Source: Echiichthys vipera (lineage: Eukaryota; Chordata; Actinopteri; Perciformes; Trachinidae). Taken from it: 64,000 nucleotides of DNA. Of the stretch, positions 52,438-64,000 are shown piece by piece. Position numbers and translations under genes: made by a program. The stretch lies in NCBI GenBank assembly GCA_963691815.1, contig OY829660.1:26857672-26921671 (forward strand), written 5' to 3'. The notes beneath the pieces are model-generated. The model searched no databases. It was not told where the DNA came from and worked only from the letters and a program-made list of their open reading frames with translations. Position 1 is the first letter of the stretch. Every line of letters starts with the position of its first letter.

Positions 52438-53846
52438 AATCAGGACCACATCATCTGCAAAAAGCAGAGATGAGATCCTCAGCCCACCGAACTGCAGCCC
52501 TTCCCCACCACGACTACGCCTCGATATCCTGTCCATGAAAATCACAAACAGGATTGGTGACAAAGCGCACCCCTGGCGGAGGCCAACCCCCACCGGGAAC
52601 GAATCCGACTTACTGCCGAGGATCTGGACACAGCTCTCGCTTTGAGTGTACAGGGATTGGATGGACCTCAGAAGTGATCCCCTCACCCCATACTCCCGTA
52701 GCACCTCCCACAGTATCTCCTGGGGGACCCGGTCATATGCCTTCTCCAGATCCACAAAGCACATGTAGACTGAATGGGCACACTCCCAGGCCCCCTCCAG
52801 GATCCTTGCGAGAGTGAAGAGCTAGTCCGTTGTTCTACATCCAGGAAGGAATCCACATTGTGCCTCTTCAATCTGAGGTTCGACTATAGGACAAACCCTC
52901 CTTTCCAGCACCTTGGAGTAGACTTTACCAGGGAGGCTGAGTAGTGTGATACCCCTGTAATTGGCACACACCCTCTGGTCCCCCTTTTTAAATAGGGGAA
53001 CCACCACCCCGGTCTGCGACTCCCTGGGCGTGTGTCCCAGACTTCCACACAATGTTGAAGAGACGTGTCAACCAAGACAGTCCCTCCCAACCCAAAGCTT
53101 TCAGCACTTCTGGACGAATCTCATCAATCCCTGCGGCTTTGCCACTGTGGAGTTGTTTGACTACCTCAGTGACTTCCGCCAGAGATATTGACAATGATCC
53201 CCTATCAGCCTCCAGCTCTGCCTCTACAAAAGAGGGCGTATGGCGTATTAGTCGGATTAAGGAGTTTCTCAAAGTGCTCCTTTCACCACCTGATTACCTC
53301 ATCAGTTGAGGTCAATAGAGTTCGGTCCTTACTGTAAACAACTTGGAGGGTTCCCCATTTCCCCCTCCTGAGGTGCTGAATGGTTTCCCAGAAGCACTTT
53401 GGTGCTGCCCTTCTCCATGCCTTCTCTGAACTTTTCCCACACCCGCTGTTTTGCCTCTGACACTGCAGAGGCTGCAGCCCTTTGGGCCTGTCGATACCTT
53501 GCAATTGCCTCCAGAGTCTTCCGGGATAACATATTCCGGAAGGACTCCTTCAGTCGGACAGCTTCCCTGACCACCGGTGTCCAACACGGTGACCTTGAGG
53601 CCACAGCTCACCTCTGCAGCTTCAGCAACATAGCTTTGAACATTGCCCACTCCGGTTCAATTCCCCCAACCTCCACAGGGATGCCAGAAACGCTCAGTGA
53701 GTTGAAGGTCTTTTGAACAGGGGCCTCCTCCAGACACTCCCAGTTCACCCGCACTACCCATTTGGGCTTACCCGTTCCGTCCAGAATGTTCCCTCAACCT
53801 CTGACCCAACTCATCACCAGATGGTGATCAGTTTACAGCTCTGACA
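52438..53846 (-). mobile_element. Rex3 (RTE-clade) fragment, antisense, truncated at both ends
   Basis: Reading minus, motifs in order are the endonuclease/RT linker (KGSTKVLLGNHSAPQEGEMG region), GKAAGIDEIRPEVLKALG, GVVVPLFKKGDQRVCANYRG, FVDLEKAYDRVPQEILWE, GLRQGCALSPILF and LLFADDVVLI at its lower-coordinate end. The palm stretch 52764-52432 is open. Earlier parts carry frameshifts. The 3' third is missing. Confidence 0.9.
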
Positions 53847-56448
53847 AACTGGCGGAGATCGCTACTAATGGTTAAGCTGCGTTTACTTGTAATCAGAAAT
53901 CGTGAACTTCCAACAGTCAGGCTTGTAGTAAAGGCAGAAGTGTAATAGGAACATGCGCGTATGTATTTAAGAGGGGAACATAAAGGGGACTGACTGGAAG
54001 AAGAGAGGTGAATGTGTTTCAATAAAGTATACTAAGGAGCAAAAAAATAGTAGTAGTATAGTCAACACACATAGTGACCATGAACGTGACAAGATGGAGG
54101 CTCTGAAAGAACACGCTCACCTGCAGTTACATCTTACTGACACAGAGGACGCTAGAAATGAGATATTTCAAATCTTACAGATTAAGACTTTAAATGAATT
54201 GTCTTATTCATCTTTATGTTTAGCTGCTAACTTGTAGCAGTTTGGAAGTGTATTCATTTAGTTGCAAAAACTTTTCCATTATGTAAAAATCAACAACCCT
54301 CAAAATCATTGTTAGCCTTAATAGCAGCATATGTTTTCTACATGTGTTTAGTATTTCTCCTTGATTTATTCTAGCTGTGTGATTATTCCGTCAGTATTTT
54401 GCCTGCAGTTGCATAATTCCTGGAGTTCCATCTTGTTCAGTCTGCCTCATTAATTTTGTTTTGATATACAGTTGAACACCTGGTATAAGGCGGGGCTCTC
54501 TCGCCGAAACGCCCTAATTTGAATGCGAGGCCCTCCACTGTGTCCACTGAGAGTAGTTTGCACAATAAAGCAATTTCTCATTGACCCTCATGTTAAATAA
54601 GCCGTTTTACAGCATAGGATGTTTTTACAGCATAATTAAACTAGTTAAAAAATCAATAAGTAGGTTAAAGTTTATGAATAATTAGGGGTACCGCCTCTTG
54701 AGTGACAGTTAGCCACTGGCCCACACTTCTCATGGGAGGCTAGTTGTCAGGATTAACATGCTAACTCCATCATCTCAACCTGGACTGCATTCATTCGTGT
54801 GGTGGTGTTACCACCAAGAAGCAAACGAAGATGGTTTGCTCCTCGATCAACTGTAAATAATTTCCCAGTCTGGGATCATTAAAGTAATTCTATTCTATTC
54901 AAACAGAGGATTTAGGACCACAGAGTGTTAACGTTAGCACTGTTATGCTAATTAATAGCCGCACCTGCACCATGAAGTACATCCTGCATCTATGACACCT
55001 ACACTTACTGCTAATCTGGAGCACTTGGAGGATTCGGGCCGTGGGGGTTGGTGTTTTACAGTCTATGAGCATGGGACTGTGTAAAATATCAGTTTAAATC
55101 ATAGCTCATAAATGATGGCTACCTACACTTTACTCCTAGAGCCAGTGTAATCTCTGTTGGAGACGGAGTGCCGTGTCAGTCTCTACCCTTTAAAAAATCC
55201 TGTCCTGTAAAATTATAAAAAAGACGCCTATTCCCTCCTGGTTCAGGAAAAAATCTCAACACTGAATAATAAACCCATTTACTGTATCTAGTAATATGTG
55301 TTGTTAGCCTAGCTCCTGGGCGGTGGTGCTAATTTGGCTAATTCTGTAAACGTCAGCTAGGCGGCCTAATCTCCTTCCCCCAAATGTCACATCAATGCCC
55401 TTATTTGGTAAGAGGAAATGAGGAGGAGTGAAAGTCTGACAAGATGGCGACTCCCAGAGGTGAGTACAATTGGATCAAGTTGAGAGAAAAGACCTCAACG
55501 GAGATGCTACATCCATTTTTTTTACAGTCTATGGAGGACCCTCTAAAGGCCGTTTGACCAGGCTTTTGTTGGCCCTGCTGAAGAGCAATTACTTTTATCT
55601 CCCCGGAAAAAAAGCCTGGTTGCTGATTGGATATAACTCTAAGCGGGATGTGACGTAGGTAGAACTCGTAGTTAGTACAGCGATGAGAAAGCTCTGCTCC
55701 TTCCATCTCAGCGTCTTCCTTGTTTACACTTGGCGTGTCTCACAATCAAAACCCATTCAGAGTGATATGTCACCTTTGGAGTCTCGTAAACCCCTCTGGG
55801 GTCCTTTTTTTGTAATGGAGACACGCCGAGTGAGAGGACTTTTGAAAGGGCATGCCCCGAAACATTCCCAGCAGCCACATTTTACTTAAATGAAAACACA
55901 ACTAAAGTAAATGTACTCAAAGCTGGAGTAGTAAACTAGAGTTGACTGAGCCAAATAATAACCAGATTCCTGATGCACTGCCAGTTATCAGAATCACTGA
56001 TGTTGGACTAGGAAGATAGATGACTCACAAAGTCAGGCTGTGTTGACAAAGGCTTGAGATGGTGAGGAGTACCATTTCTATCACATTTTGTCGTGTATTT
56101 AAAGTTAGATTAAACCTCTTCACCCTGTAATTCAAACCACACTCATCAGAAAAATGAATCAGCGTGATCAGAACTAGCTAAAATGGCAGAAAAATTAATC
56201 TTTTAGTTTCCATGTCCCATCTGCTAACATGGGAGGGGCGGGGTTCGGGATCTATACTGCAGCCAGCAACCAGGGGGCGATCCACATGTTTTGGCTTCAC
56301 TTTCAAAGAAGTCAAGAAGTATGTCTTTATAAAGATGGCACTCCAGACACTCCAAAGCCTAAAGGAAACTGTTGCCATCTTGTCTTTTTTAGCTGAGTGT
56401 TAAGTTGAAAGGTCAACGTGACCGCTGCAGGAAACAGGAAGTGATTCA
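53847..56448. other. Intergenic DNA, no gene seen
   Basis: Fragments resembling fish dispersed repeats occur (ACAGTCTATGG near 55526; inverted ACTTGGCGTGTCTC/GAGACACGCCGAGT near 55728 and 55819; CAGGGGGCGATCCA-type near 56270). None can be delimited as a complete element. Confidence 0.4.
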
Positions 56449-56499
56449 TTATTTCTTGCGAGGCACCTTGTCACCAAGCGGTACTTCATCCATCAGTTT
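56449..56499 (-). CDS. Unidentified gene, candidate last coding exon
   Basis: After the acceptor TTGTCTTTCTGCAG (ending 56500) the minus strand reads KLMDEVPLGDKVPRKK and a TAA stop (56451-56449). It starts in phase 0, exactly as needed to continue the exon at 58636-58801. The product is unknown. The exon is short, so by itself it would not be convincing; the phase agreement with three further exons supports it. An AATAAA was not located downstream. Confidence 0.5.
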   Translation of the reverse strand, partial: KLMDEVPLGDKVPRKK

Positions 56500-57260
56500 C
56501 TGCAGAAAGACAATAAAGGAATGTCAGTGTCACCGTATCAAAATGAAATATCGTAGATTACACAAAATGTATAGAGCCTATTAATTAAAAGTGTTAGGTC
56601 TTAAAATCCACAAATATGGTATTGTTTTATCTGGTCAGAACAATATATTACCATGTAAGAACAAGATATGATGAAAGCAAGCGATTATCGTGATTAACTT
56701 TGGAACATGCCTGAGAATAATCATATTTTTAACTTTTCTTTAGTATCAAAGTAATGTCAAAATAATAGCTGTGTGTATATCCATTGTGGGGCTTACAGTG
56801 TCCGACTTTGAGAACCCCTGCAATGAATTCCACCATTTGAACATGTACAGTAGAGTTAGTCTTAAAATGATCACCAAAGTGCGTACAATTCGTCCTGAGG
56901 GTAATAAGAATATCTGTTCAGACATGTGGACCTCATGGTGACGCTAGAGGAAAAGTCAGAAGATCTCCAGTCTTTAGGATCCATCTTCTTCATTCTCCGT
57001 GAGCCACAACAGTTACCATCTAAGGGGAATAATGTGATGTGAGTGTTCTTTGGTATATATTGCTGTGCTATGTTCGAGAAGGCGAGTGCACCGGGATCAC
57101 GATACTTGATTCAAAGTGTCAAAGTGGCAATTGATCAAAAATGAATTCTGTAACTGTGTTGTCTATTTCCTGTCTATTTCCTGTAGCTATAATTCGACAA
57201 AGTTTGTGACCCGGCCGTAATTTTCAGACCAAGCCCCGCCTCAACTTGTGTCACTCAGTC

Positions 57261-58215
57261 AGTGCGTTTACATGCAGTTTAAAAAACTGATTATATTTGG
57301 GTTAAGGGCATACTTTTCAGAAAAAAAAAACAGGAAGCAACGGTGCCGAAAACATGGACATAGAACGGACAGCAGACCCAAAAATGGCACCCATTCATTC
57401 CTATGCAAAGCTGCTCAGTGGTGCAGGCTCCCCTAAGCCGCCATTTTTTCCTTCTTGTGAACACGGAGGACTTACCGGATGTAGAAATCTTTGCGTTCCT
57501 GAGTACATGCCTGAGCGTCAAGTCTGAAGCAACACGAAAAATCTCGGACACAATGCACAAAAAGTTTGAGCAGAAGAGTTGTGCTGCTGCCCGAGCCGTG
57601 CACTGGGCTCTACGGAGACAGGACCTAAGCTGCTGGAGGTGTTTCAGTACGGGTTTTCTTTATCCGCGTACCCTCCTAATCCTGCCCAAAACTCCATTTT
57701 CCATAATTTTTTTTAGAAAATAATTATATGAGCCTTTCGATTGGTATCCAGAATTTTTTTTTAGAGGTTATCTCTTTCCTGCATGTATGGGAGTGAATGG
57801 GCGAATGTGCTTCCTGGTCATCGGACACAACACAAACAGGCGAGTGCTGCAGTACTAGCCTGTGGTGGCATACAATGAGAGTGCCTGGCCAAGAACAACG
57901 TGAAAAAAACAACAATATAAAGCGTTACCTTTAAACCGAGGGAGGACTTCGCTATAGCAACTGACATCACTACCAAGAAGACCTGTTTCTGACGTTATTC
58001 TGTCCAGAAGTCGGCCATTTTCCCTTCGCTTGTGATTTTGACAAAGGGGAACAGGAAAATAAAGCCTTATTTCGACCGGCTTCTGTACCGGAGTTATTAA
58101 GTCATTTAACCATTCTACCCCCTCTTATCTATACTAGGGGCACTTCAATAATCTGATTATTCCCTTAACCAGGGAAAGACCATTTTTGGGTTACTGATGT
58201 GCATGTGAACGCACT
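57261..58215. mobile_element. DNA transposon-like element with AGTGCGTTTACATGCA ends
   Basis: The left end AGTGCGTTTACATGCA and the right end TGCATGTGAACGCACT are inverted repeats 955 bp apart. Subterminal TTTGGGTTA / TAACC-type motifs also mirror each other. The interior has scattered short frames (57403-57723) but no transposase motif that I recognise. It sits in the last intron of the candidate gene. Confidence 0.6.
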
Positions 58216-58635
58216 GCCTGCTGCAACGTTTAGTCGCTCTGTTTGGTTGTAACTTTATCTTATTGCATCTAAAATGAACTACTTTAGCAATGCTAGGCAA
58301 TACATCTTATGTAATCCATAGTCACTGTGTTAAAAACTAAAAACAACAAATACAATTTGTAGGGATGCTAATTTTAACTATCCAGACAGAAATGAAAGAG
58401 TAATGTTATCACATCTTTTCTGGCACTAGGCGTGTGTACCTTGACAAAAATCCCGATTGGAATTATTCCCCCAGATGGTACCGGTGGCCAAAATCTTGGG
58501 ATCAGGTTGTTCAGATATTTATGTGTGGACCACCATGGTGGACCGACAGACCCACATTACCAACCGTTGAGCCATGATGATGGCATGGCTAAAAATTGCC
58601 ACTTTTTTTTAACAAACATATGCACACACACTCAC

Positions 58636-58801
58636 CTCAAGCAGTCTGCTGTAGTAAGTGAAGCAGTCCTCTCCGTCTCTGCGGGTGTCGTCCACCTTGT
58701 ACCTCCTGCAGGCCAGCAGCAGCTCGTTGGAGCTGTAGAGTGGGGCGGGGTCGATGGAATGGCTGTTGATCAGGCTGACCAGGTACTCTCGGTAATGCTT
58801 C
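58636..58801 (-). CDS. Unidentified gene, candidate internal coding exon
   Basis: The acceptor GTATCCAG and the donor GAG|GTGAGT bracket 166 nt encoding one split Glu codon and 55 residues, including KHYREYLVSLINSHSIDPAP, LYSSNELLLACRRYK and DGEDCFTYYSRLLE. Third codon positions are overwhelmingly G or C although the surrounding DNA is AT-rich, a strong sign of real coding sequence. There is no transposon resemblance. I do not recognise the family. It may be largely alpha-helical. It is on the same strand as xkr6, about 23 kb upstream. Confidence 0.75.
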
Positions 58802-59199
58802 CTGGATACGTGGAAAACATCATGTTAGCATGATCACAAAGCAGATCAACAGGCAAGTCTAGTGTTTTCATTCTTTCTGCTGATGAGAGGTTTGGTCACT
58901 GCAGAGTGGGCTTTCACTCCAAATTGTCTTAAACAATGAGACACTGTGCAGAGACAGATCCTTTTCCTGTTCAGCACCGAACTGGAGACCAACTCCAGCT
59001 GTAGTGTTGAACTGATTCCCCACTGAGAGTCTTCTCATAATCCTGTCCTCCCGTGCACTTGTTTTACGTGGACGGCCGGCCTTTTTGAGGGACTTAACTG
59101 AATCTGTGTCCTTCTTTTGGTAAATAACAGAAGATTACTAAACTAAACTGCAACTCTCTATGCACTCCAATTATATTGTCCATGCTTTCATCCATCACA

Positions 59200-60110
59200 T
59201 TTATTCTAAAATGTTCCAACAGATTGTTTTTTTACCAGGATGCCATCCTCCTGAAGCTTTTCCGGCTCTTACATGGGCCTTTCTGTTGTTAACAAAACAT
59301 GCGCATCCTGGGAAATCAATCTGGTCATCATGTGATAGATGTGTTTCCTTTAATGAAATTATATCTGCGTTTGCAGTAATACAATTTTTCATTTACAGTT
59401 CAAACTAGTCCAGCTATTACCATTCCAGTGTGCTAGGGATAAATCAAAAGGATAGACTATGCTAATGAGTTGGGCAAATCCTCCTCAGCGTCTCCCACCT
59501 TCAGCAGAAGTGGGTCTGCTTGTGTGTGGGTCTGCTTTATCAGACGACCGCTCCCGGAGATGTCAAAATCCTTAACAACCGCTGGCATCTCTTGAAGGAT
59601 TGTCTTAAAGTTGAGCGATTCGATCAGTATGGGTATCAGTATGTACACTTTTTTGAACCAGTCGTTGCCCTACAACTTCTGTTTGAATCTTAGCACAGCA
59701 TCCTTATCCTCCACCTTACGGAATTCAGCATTCATCACTCCTGGGCCTGGACCTCTTGCTCGCAGCCTCAAAACACAAATGATTTTTGGTATGGGAACAC
59801 ATCCCGGACCAGTTCCAGTAGTAGTTTCTTTCTTTCTTTGCCATCAGTATAAGGCAGGCCCATTACAACAATTGACATGTCCAGATCAAATGTGTTTGAG
59901 TGTTTAAGGCTGACCATTATCTTTTCTTCAAGCAGTCGCAATGTAATAATGCCGATCTCCAAGTCAATTCTTTCCTTTATTTCTATTTTCGTTTTTTCTT
60001 CCAGTGATCCATGCATGCTCTCCACCTTGCTGTTGAACTATCGTTCAATGTGATCCACCTTAGTTTGAAGTAGTTTTGTTTCCTTCAGTAGAATGTTTGT
60101 TTCTGTGTCT
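59200..60110 (-). mobile_element. LINE fragment (ORF1 end and endonuclease start), antisense
   Basis: Reading minus, 60025-59768 encodes a nucleic-acid-binding-type stretch (KHSNTFDLDMSIVVMGLPY, ERKKLLLELVRDVFP), and 59392-59201 encodes ANADIISLKETHLSHDDQID and CACFVNNRKAHVRAGKASGG. The latter corresponds to an APE-type endonuclease start. Stops separate the parts. The clade is uncertain (L1/Tx1-like). Confidence 0.6.
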
Positions 60111-60954
60111 TCATCATTGTTCAGCGCCCTGTGGCATGTAGTGATTGGTTTTACTGCCAAGGTAACTCGTAACTTTGGTGCTTAATCTGCCAATTGTTTG
60201 TTTATAACTTCCCTTCAGTGTTGTTTATATATTAATTTTAGATTTTATTTTAAAAATAACTAGTCACAGATGATTATTATGATTATGATTGGTTTAAAGA
60301 AATACAAACGTTTCTCCCCTATCCCAGAATGATGACCATACTCTGACACAGCCCTGTGGAGCTATGTCTGGCATATTTTGCACATCTCTGTGGGTTTCGG
60401 ATTTATTTTGACCAGACCAGAGTTGGTGATTGTTGAAACAGTGGAAAGACTACCAGCAGATTTGGACTGTTATTTTGTCAGTTTGAATGAGGTGTGTTTT
60501 TTTTTTTTTTTTTACAAAAATTACTGTTGTTGTCAATGGAGTCTAGTGGCTTTGAGGAGATTACATAACATCTTTATCTTTTCACATCTTACTCTGACAA
60601 TTAAGGATTTCATTCGACCAAACCAGAGTTGGCGATTGTTGCAACAATGGAAAAACAGACAGGCTTGGTGACAGGTTTACTTTGTTTCTGTCCAGCTTGA
60701 ATGGAATGTGTTTTAAAGCCCCTGAACACCCACACAGGTGTTTTCAGTTAACTAGTTGATTAGACCTCTTCTCAGGACTGTGGGTGTGTCTACTGTAATT
60801 GATTGACAGCTTCCTGAGTCTCCTGTTAGCTTTGTTTCACCTGTTAAGGCGGGACAAAGTACACCTCCCAATGAGAATGTAGCTGGCTGCTGAGACTTGT
60901 AGCATTGTAAAACAGTCTTTTTTTGTTAAACTTTGGGTTCCCTAACTATGTTAT

Positions 60955-61170
60955 TGGTGCTTTGTTTTATGTGTAGGGACTCTTCTCATGCTACTGCAGA
61001 GGTTTGGTGTTATTTTCAGCACTATTAGTGGTTAAAAAAGACGTTTTGAATGGTTCAGCGGTTCGCCCCGAGCTACAAGTGTTAGCAATGTCTGGCTGTT
61101 GGCCACTGTCCAGGATTATTCTGCAGCAGTGGGTCATCGTAATGATGTTGGCAGCGGAGGATAGCTGGTC
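60955..61170 (-). repeat. Third copy of the fold-back family (single arm)
   Basis: Shared with 34131-34310: GTTATTTTCAGCA(C/G)TATTAGTG, TGGTTAAAAAAGAC and TGCAGAGGTTTG-type blocks. The opposite arm is absent. Confidence 0.7.
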
Positions 61171-62649
61171 CTCCAATGTCACACCAGGTTTCTAGCAGTC
61201 TGAACCACAGAGTGGTGGATGTTAATGGAGAAGTTGTGGATAGCGATTTAAAAGGCAGATTTGGGAAATTGGAGGATCCAGTGGTTTTCTACTAAGGAAA
61301 GGATCACTATTACATCTGAATAAGGCACCTGTTCCTGCTCTATTAACTTTAGACCAAGTTTTTGCTGGTCAGTGGAACAATCGCTCTCTGCTGCCTCAAG
61401 ATAGCAATGTGCCAACACTGCGCCTGACCACACCTAATTTTAAGACCAACATACCCACAGATGGGTGCAAGTATATTTTCTAGTTACATACTGCTGGAGC
61501 TGGGTGTGAACACGACAACTGCCTTGGGCTTTGAGATTCTTTAGCTGTTTTTTAGTGCTGCCTCCTGACTTTTTGGGGAAATACAGTTTATAGACGAATC
61601 CGGCGAAGTCATTGCTGTGGTGGCGTCTCCTCCAGTGTGTGTGCGCTTGAATGGGAGCTGTCATTAGTGTACATTTTCTACTTTTACCTGTTCTTTTTAT
61701 GCAGCATTACTTTTGACAACGATGTCTAGGAAGTTGGGAAGAAGCTGTGCAATTCTCTGCTGCTCCAACAGCAGTGGGAAACTTCAACTTTGGAAAAAAA
61801 CAAAATGCAAACTGCACAAACCTTTAGCTCATGAAGAGAGCTTGTGATTATTTACCTCCATCACTGATTAACTCAGCTACTTGACGTTTACATTGTGGAC
61901 ATTAGGTTGCCCTAGTTAGAGCAACTTGTGTTATATTTCACAATAACACCACAGTGAGTTTCTTTACTGTGTGTGACCACGGCAGCCTTGACAGAGGTCT
62001 AACGTGAGCTAGCTAAGCAGTGTTAGCTTAGTTGACATTACTTTTTCACTGTTAAGCTCGGCAGCCTCATGCTGTTCACTGTGAGACGAGTGTAAACCAA
62101 AACTAAGCGTGCTGTTGGGAACATAGGCCTCTCTGTAGCGTAACCAGGGAGACACTGTCAGGGTGTACGTGACATTGTGTTGTTTTTTTTCCTCTCTCTT
62201 TCTGCCGAACCGTCTTGAGGTGGCTGCATGCTAAACTCTTGCTATAGATATTACTGCTTTTGTGCAAGAGAGCCAGATATTCCAAGTGTAAGTTATTTTT
62301 ATCGTCAGCGCAGAGAGCAAAGCTTTTCTCTTTGCTGCATTTATTTACATTTAGAAGTGCATTTTATTTATTTGAATATTACAGTAACCCTCTTTTTGGC
62401 CTTCATAGGCTGGCTTTTTTCATTTTGTCCCTTCTTTGTATGGATTCCTGGGTTGAGCTCTGCATGATTGAAGCCTGTGGAGACACAGGGTGTGCTCAAG
62501 CTTGGCCTGGTTGATCAGTGCTTAGCCACGACTGCCCCCCCCCCTCTCCCTCCCTCCTCCCCCACTGGCCGAGCCCAGCCTGCACTCACACTGCTTCAAA
62601 AGATATGGGCCAAGGAACAATTGCTTTTTGCTAACACACGTATATATAC
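61171..62649. other. Probable intron of the candidate gene, no further exon seen
   Basis: An open minus-strand stretch at 61664-61440 (HWRRRHHSNDFAGFVYKLYF) was considered but lacks a clear acceptor-donor pair that fits the phase. Nothing else is supported. Confidence 0.35.
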
Positions 62650-62750
62650 ACTTTCTATGCTCGTGCTTGTGCTTGTACATGTGCAATTGTGCCGTGCCGA
62701 AGCCCGCCTTTCTCAACCGGGCCAGGGCCGCAAAGTGTGCTGTGCCTAGG
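62650..62750 (+). repeat. Short dispersed element, copy 1
   Basis: GCTCGTGCTTGTGCTTGTAC and CTCAACCGGGCC-type sequence recur with divergence at 63228-63345. A poly-C stretch lies just before it, near 62535. Confidence 0.5.
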
Positions 62751-62828
62751 CACTTACATACACTGTATCACATATAACAGGCCTCGGCTGGAGATAAAAG
62801 CAAATTATTCTCAATAAAGCCATCATAC

Positions 62829-62925
62829 TCGCAGAGTCCAGCATGTCCAGGTTGGGTCTGAGCTCCACAAGCTGAATCTGGCTGCTGCCCTCCCTCATCC
62901 TTCTGCTCTATCACTCCACACAGAC
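62829..62925 (-). CDS. Unidentified gene, candidate internal coding exon
   Basis: The acceptor CATTTTTCAG (ending 62926) and the donor GCGA|GTATGA (62829/62828) delimit 97 nt. In the phase imposed by neighbouring exons it encodes GLCGVIEQKDEGGQQPDSAC and GAQTQPGHAGLCE, a polar, linker-like segment. The donor is weak. A different frame (MREGSSQIQLVELRPN) is also open and has more coding-like codon use, so this exon or its frame could be wrong. An alternative donor GTAAGT lies at 62757. Confidence 0.35.
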
Positions 62926-63227
62926 CTGAAAAATGAAGGATGAAGAAAAATAAAAAATGAGAAACAAAGAGGGGGTCACACGCATTGATTGACATCATCG
63001 CGATGTGTCGCTTTGTTTACAAATCTTTCCGTAGACCTCAGAGTTTTTGTGCGTCTTGTCGACTGTTTTTGAATATTTTCATCGGCCAAATCTGCAGTAA
63101 ACACTCCACCTCCGCACCACACCAACGTGAACCTTTCACCGCCATTGTTTTAAATGTCTGCGCATGGTCCCTCCTTCTTTTTTCTATGTCCCAACAGGCG
63201 CATATAAAATGACGTCAGAACCGCCTT

Positions 63228-63440
63228 AGGCCTCGTGCTCGTACACGTGTGCACGCTTGTGCTCGTACATGTACAAACGTGCTTTACAAAAGCCCAACTC
63301 TCCCAAACGGGCCGTGGACGGCAAGCGCGCCCCTTTCCAGACGCGGTACGGTTGCTCTCACACTGGTCAAACGAACTAGGCTTTGGCCGTGAAACCTGTT
63401 TGGGCACGGTACGGATGGACAGTGTGAGTGCGCCCTGAGT
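63228..63440 (+). repeat. Short dispersed element, copy 2
   Basis: Related to 62650-62750. It ends GGACAGTGTGAGTGCGCCCTG, typical of the ends of small hAT-type elements that carry GTGTGAGTGCGCCC. Confidence 0.5.
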
Positions 63441-63614
63441 GGTTAGTGAGGTAACCCATTACTTAAGCCAGAGTTTTCAATGTCACAAAGATGGCTCTCT
63501 TTTAACCTGACTAGATTGGCATGGCAACTTATACCGCACACCTAACCTGCTCCTGCGGAGGTTATATTCAGAGTTGTAAGCCTAGTCGAGCCAGCTGAAG
63601 CAAAGGAAACCTAC

Positions 63615-63663
63615 CTGTCTGTGTTCCAGGAGGTGGTTCAGTGTTGAAGGCCACTCCATTATT
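63615..63663 (-). CDS. Unidentified gene, most 5' candidate exon in the window
   Basis: A pyrimidine-rich tract and the acceptor GACTCACAG precede 49 nt, followed by the donor CAG|GTAGGT (63615/63614). In the phase that continues into 62829-62925 it encodes NNGVAFNTEPPPGTQTG. The splice signals are good; the sequence is too short to identify. A second frame (MEWPSTLNHLLEHRQ) is also open. The gene's 5' part would lie beyond position 64000. Confidence 0.4.
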
Positions 63664-64000
63664 CTGTGAGTCACAAAGAACAGGAAAAGAGGTTGGAGCC
63701 AATTCATTGGTCTGTCCAGTCTGTCCACAGACCAGTGGTACGGACCAGTTAGGCCAGACGCCAAGTGGTCGGTACCCGCCGCCCGGTGGTGCTGGACCAG
63801 TCACCAGGTGGTCGGGACCAGCGGTTTGGTGGTTTTGTGTTTTTAAGACAAATAAACACCACGAATCATAATATTTTATTATATTATTTATTTATTATAG
63901 CCCATCAATATATTTTGTTGTTGATTAGATTGATTCATCTCGTCAAAGAGCAAAAACGTGTAGTAATGTGTTACCTAACTGTGGTTTAAGCATCTGACTC
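63664..64000. other. Window edge, no gene seen
   Basis: Contains a GGACCAGT-rich stretch (63735-63820) of short imperfect repeats (ACCAGTGGTACGGACCAG, GGTCGGTACC, GGTCGGGACC). No exon was recognised. Confidence 0.35.

Noticed and set aside
61440..61664. Minus-strand frame HWRRRHHSNDFAGFVYKLYF as an exon of the unnamed gene
   Set aside because: No acceptor-donor pair gives a compatible phase, and the three neighbouring junctions already fit without it.
62572..63438. A single hAT element spanning 62572-63438
   Set aside because: The sequences at its two sides look like two direct copies of one short element rather than inverted ends, and a candidate exon lies between them.

Overview
The window is vertebrate nuclear DNA, most likely from a ray-finned (teleost) fish. 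The evidence is a multi-exon vertebrate gene with GT-AG introns, microsatellites, and a typical fish mixture of mobile elements: Rex3/RTE, CR1/L2, L1, Penelope-like, Tc1, hAT, PIF/Harbinger, DIRS-like and Ty3/gypsy pieces. Nothing bacterial, viral or CRISPR-like was seen.

The main gene is xkr6 (XK-related protein 6) on the minus strand. Four coding exons (35430-34736, 9610-9411, 5648-5294, 3005-2405) join in frame across three GT-AG introns into a complete 616-residue reading frame. It starts inside a CpG-rich 5' region, and a 144-bp CT/GA tract lies about 0.5 kb upstream of the start codon. Intron 1 is about 25 kb and is largely built of transposons. Introns 2 and 3 carry gypsy debris, microsatellites, a Tc1-like derivative and an unexplained CpG-rich patch.

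Intron 1, from low to high coordinate, holds: a DIRS-like remnant (11.3-12.8 kb); Tc1 copies (13.5-14.4 kb); an L1 (15.5-23.9 kb) broken up by a CR1/L2 insertion, a Rex3 scrap and a Penelope-like GIY-YIG fragment; two minisatellites (24.0-24.4 and 25.9-26.4 kb); a decayed Harbinger with traces of both of its proteins (27.4-28.9 kb); a hAT remnant (30.5-31.8 kb); a small hAT-type element with an 8-bp target duplication (32.8-33.3 kb); and a fold-back element (33.8-34.4 kb).

Upstream of xkr6 (36-64 kb) the DNA is again repeat-dominated. There is an antisense L1 containing a 2.2-kb array of a 28-bp satellite, an LTR-like element with a Rex3 copy nested in it, a nearly full-length Rex3 (44639-47772) with a perfect 12-bp target duplication, and a third large Rex3 fragment (52.4-53.8 kb). 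At 56.4-63.7 kb, four short minus-strand segments with splice signals and mutually compatible phases look like the 3' end of a second gene. I could not name it; it is the most interesting unexplained coding signal here.

No tRNA, rRNA or microRNA gene could be supported. Transposon families were named by recognising protein motifs and terminal structures by eye, without a database search.
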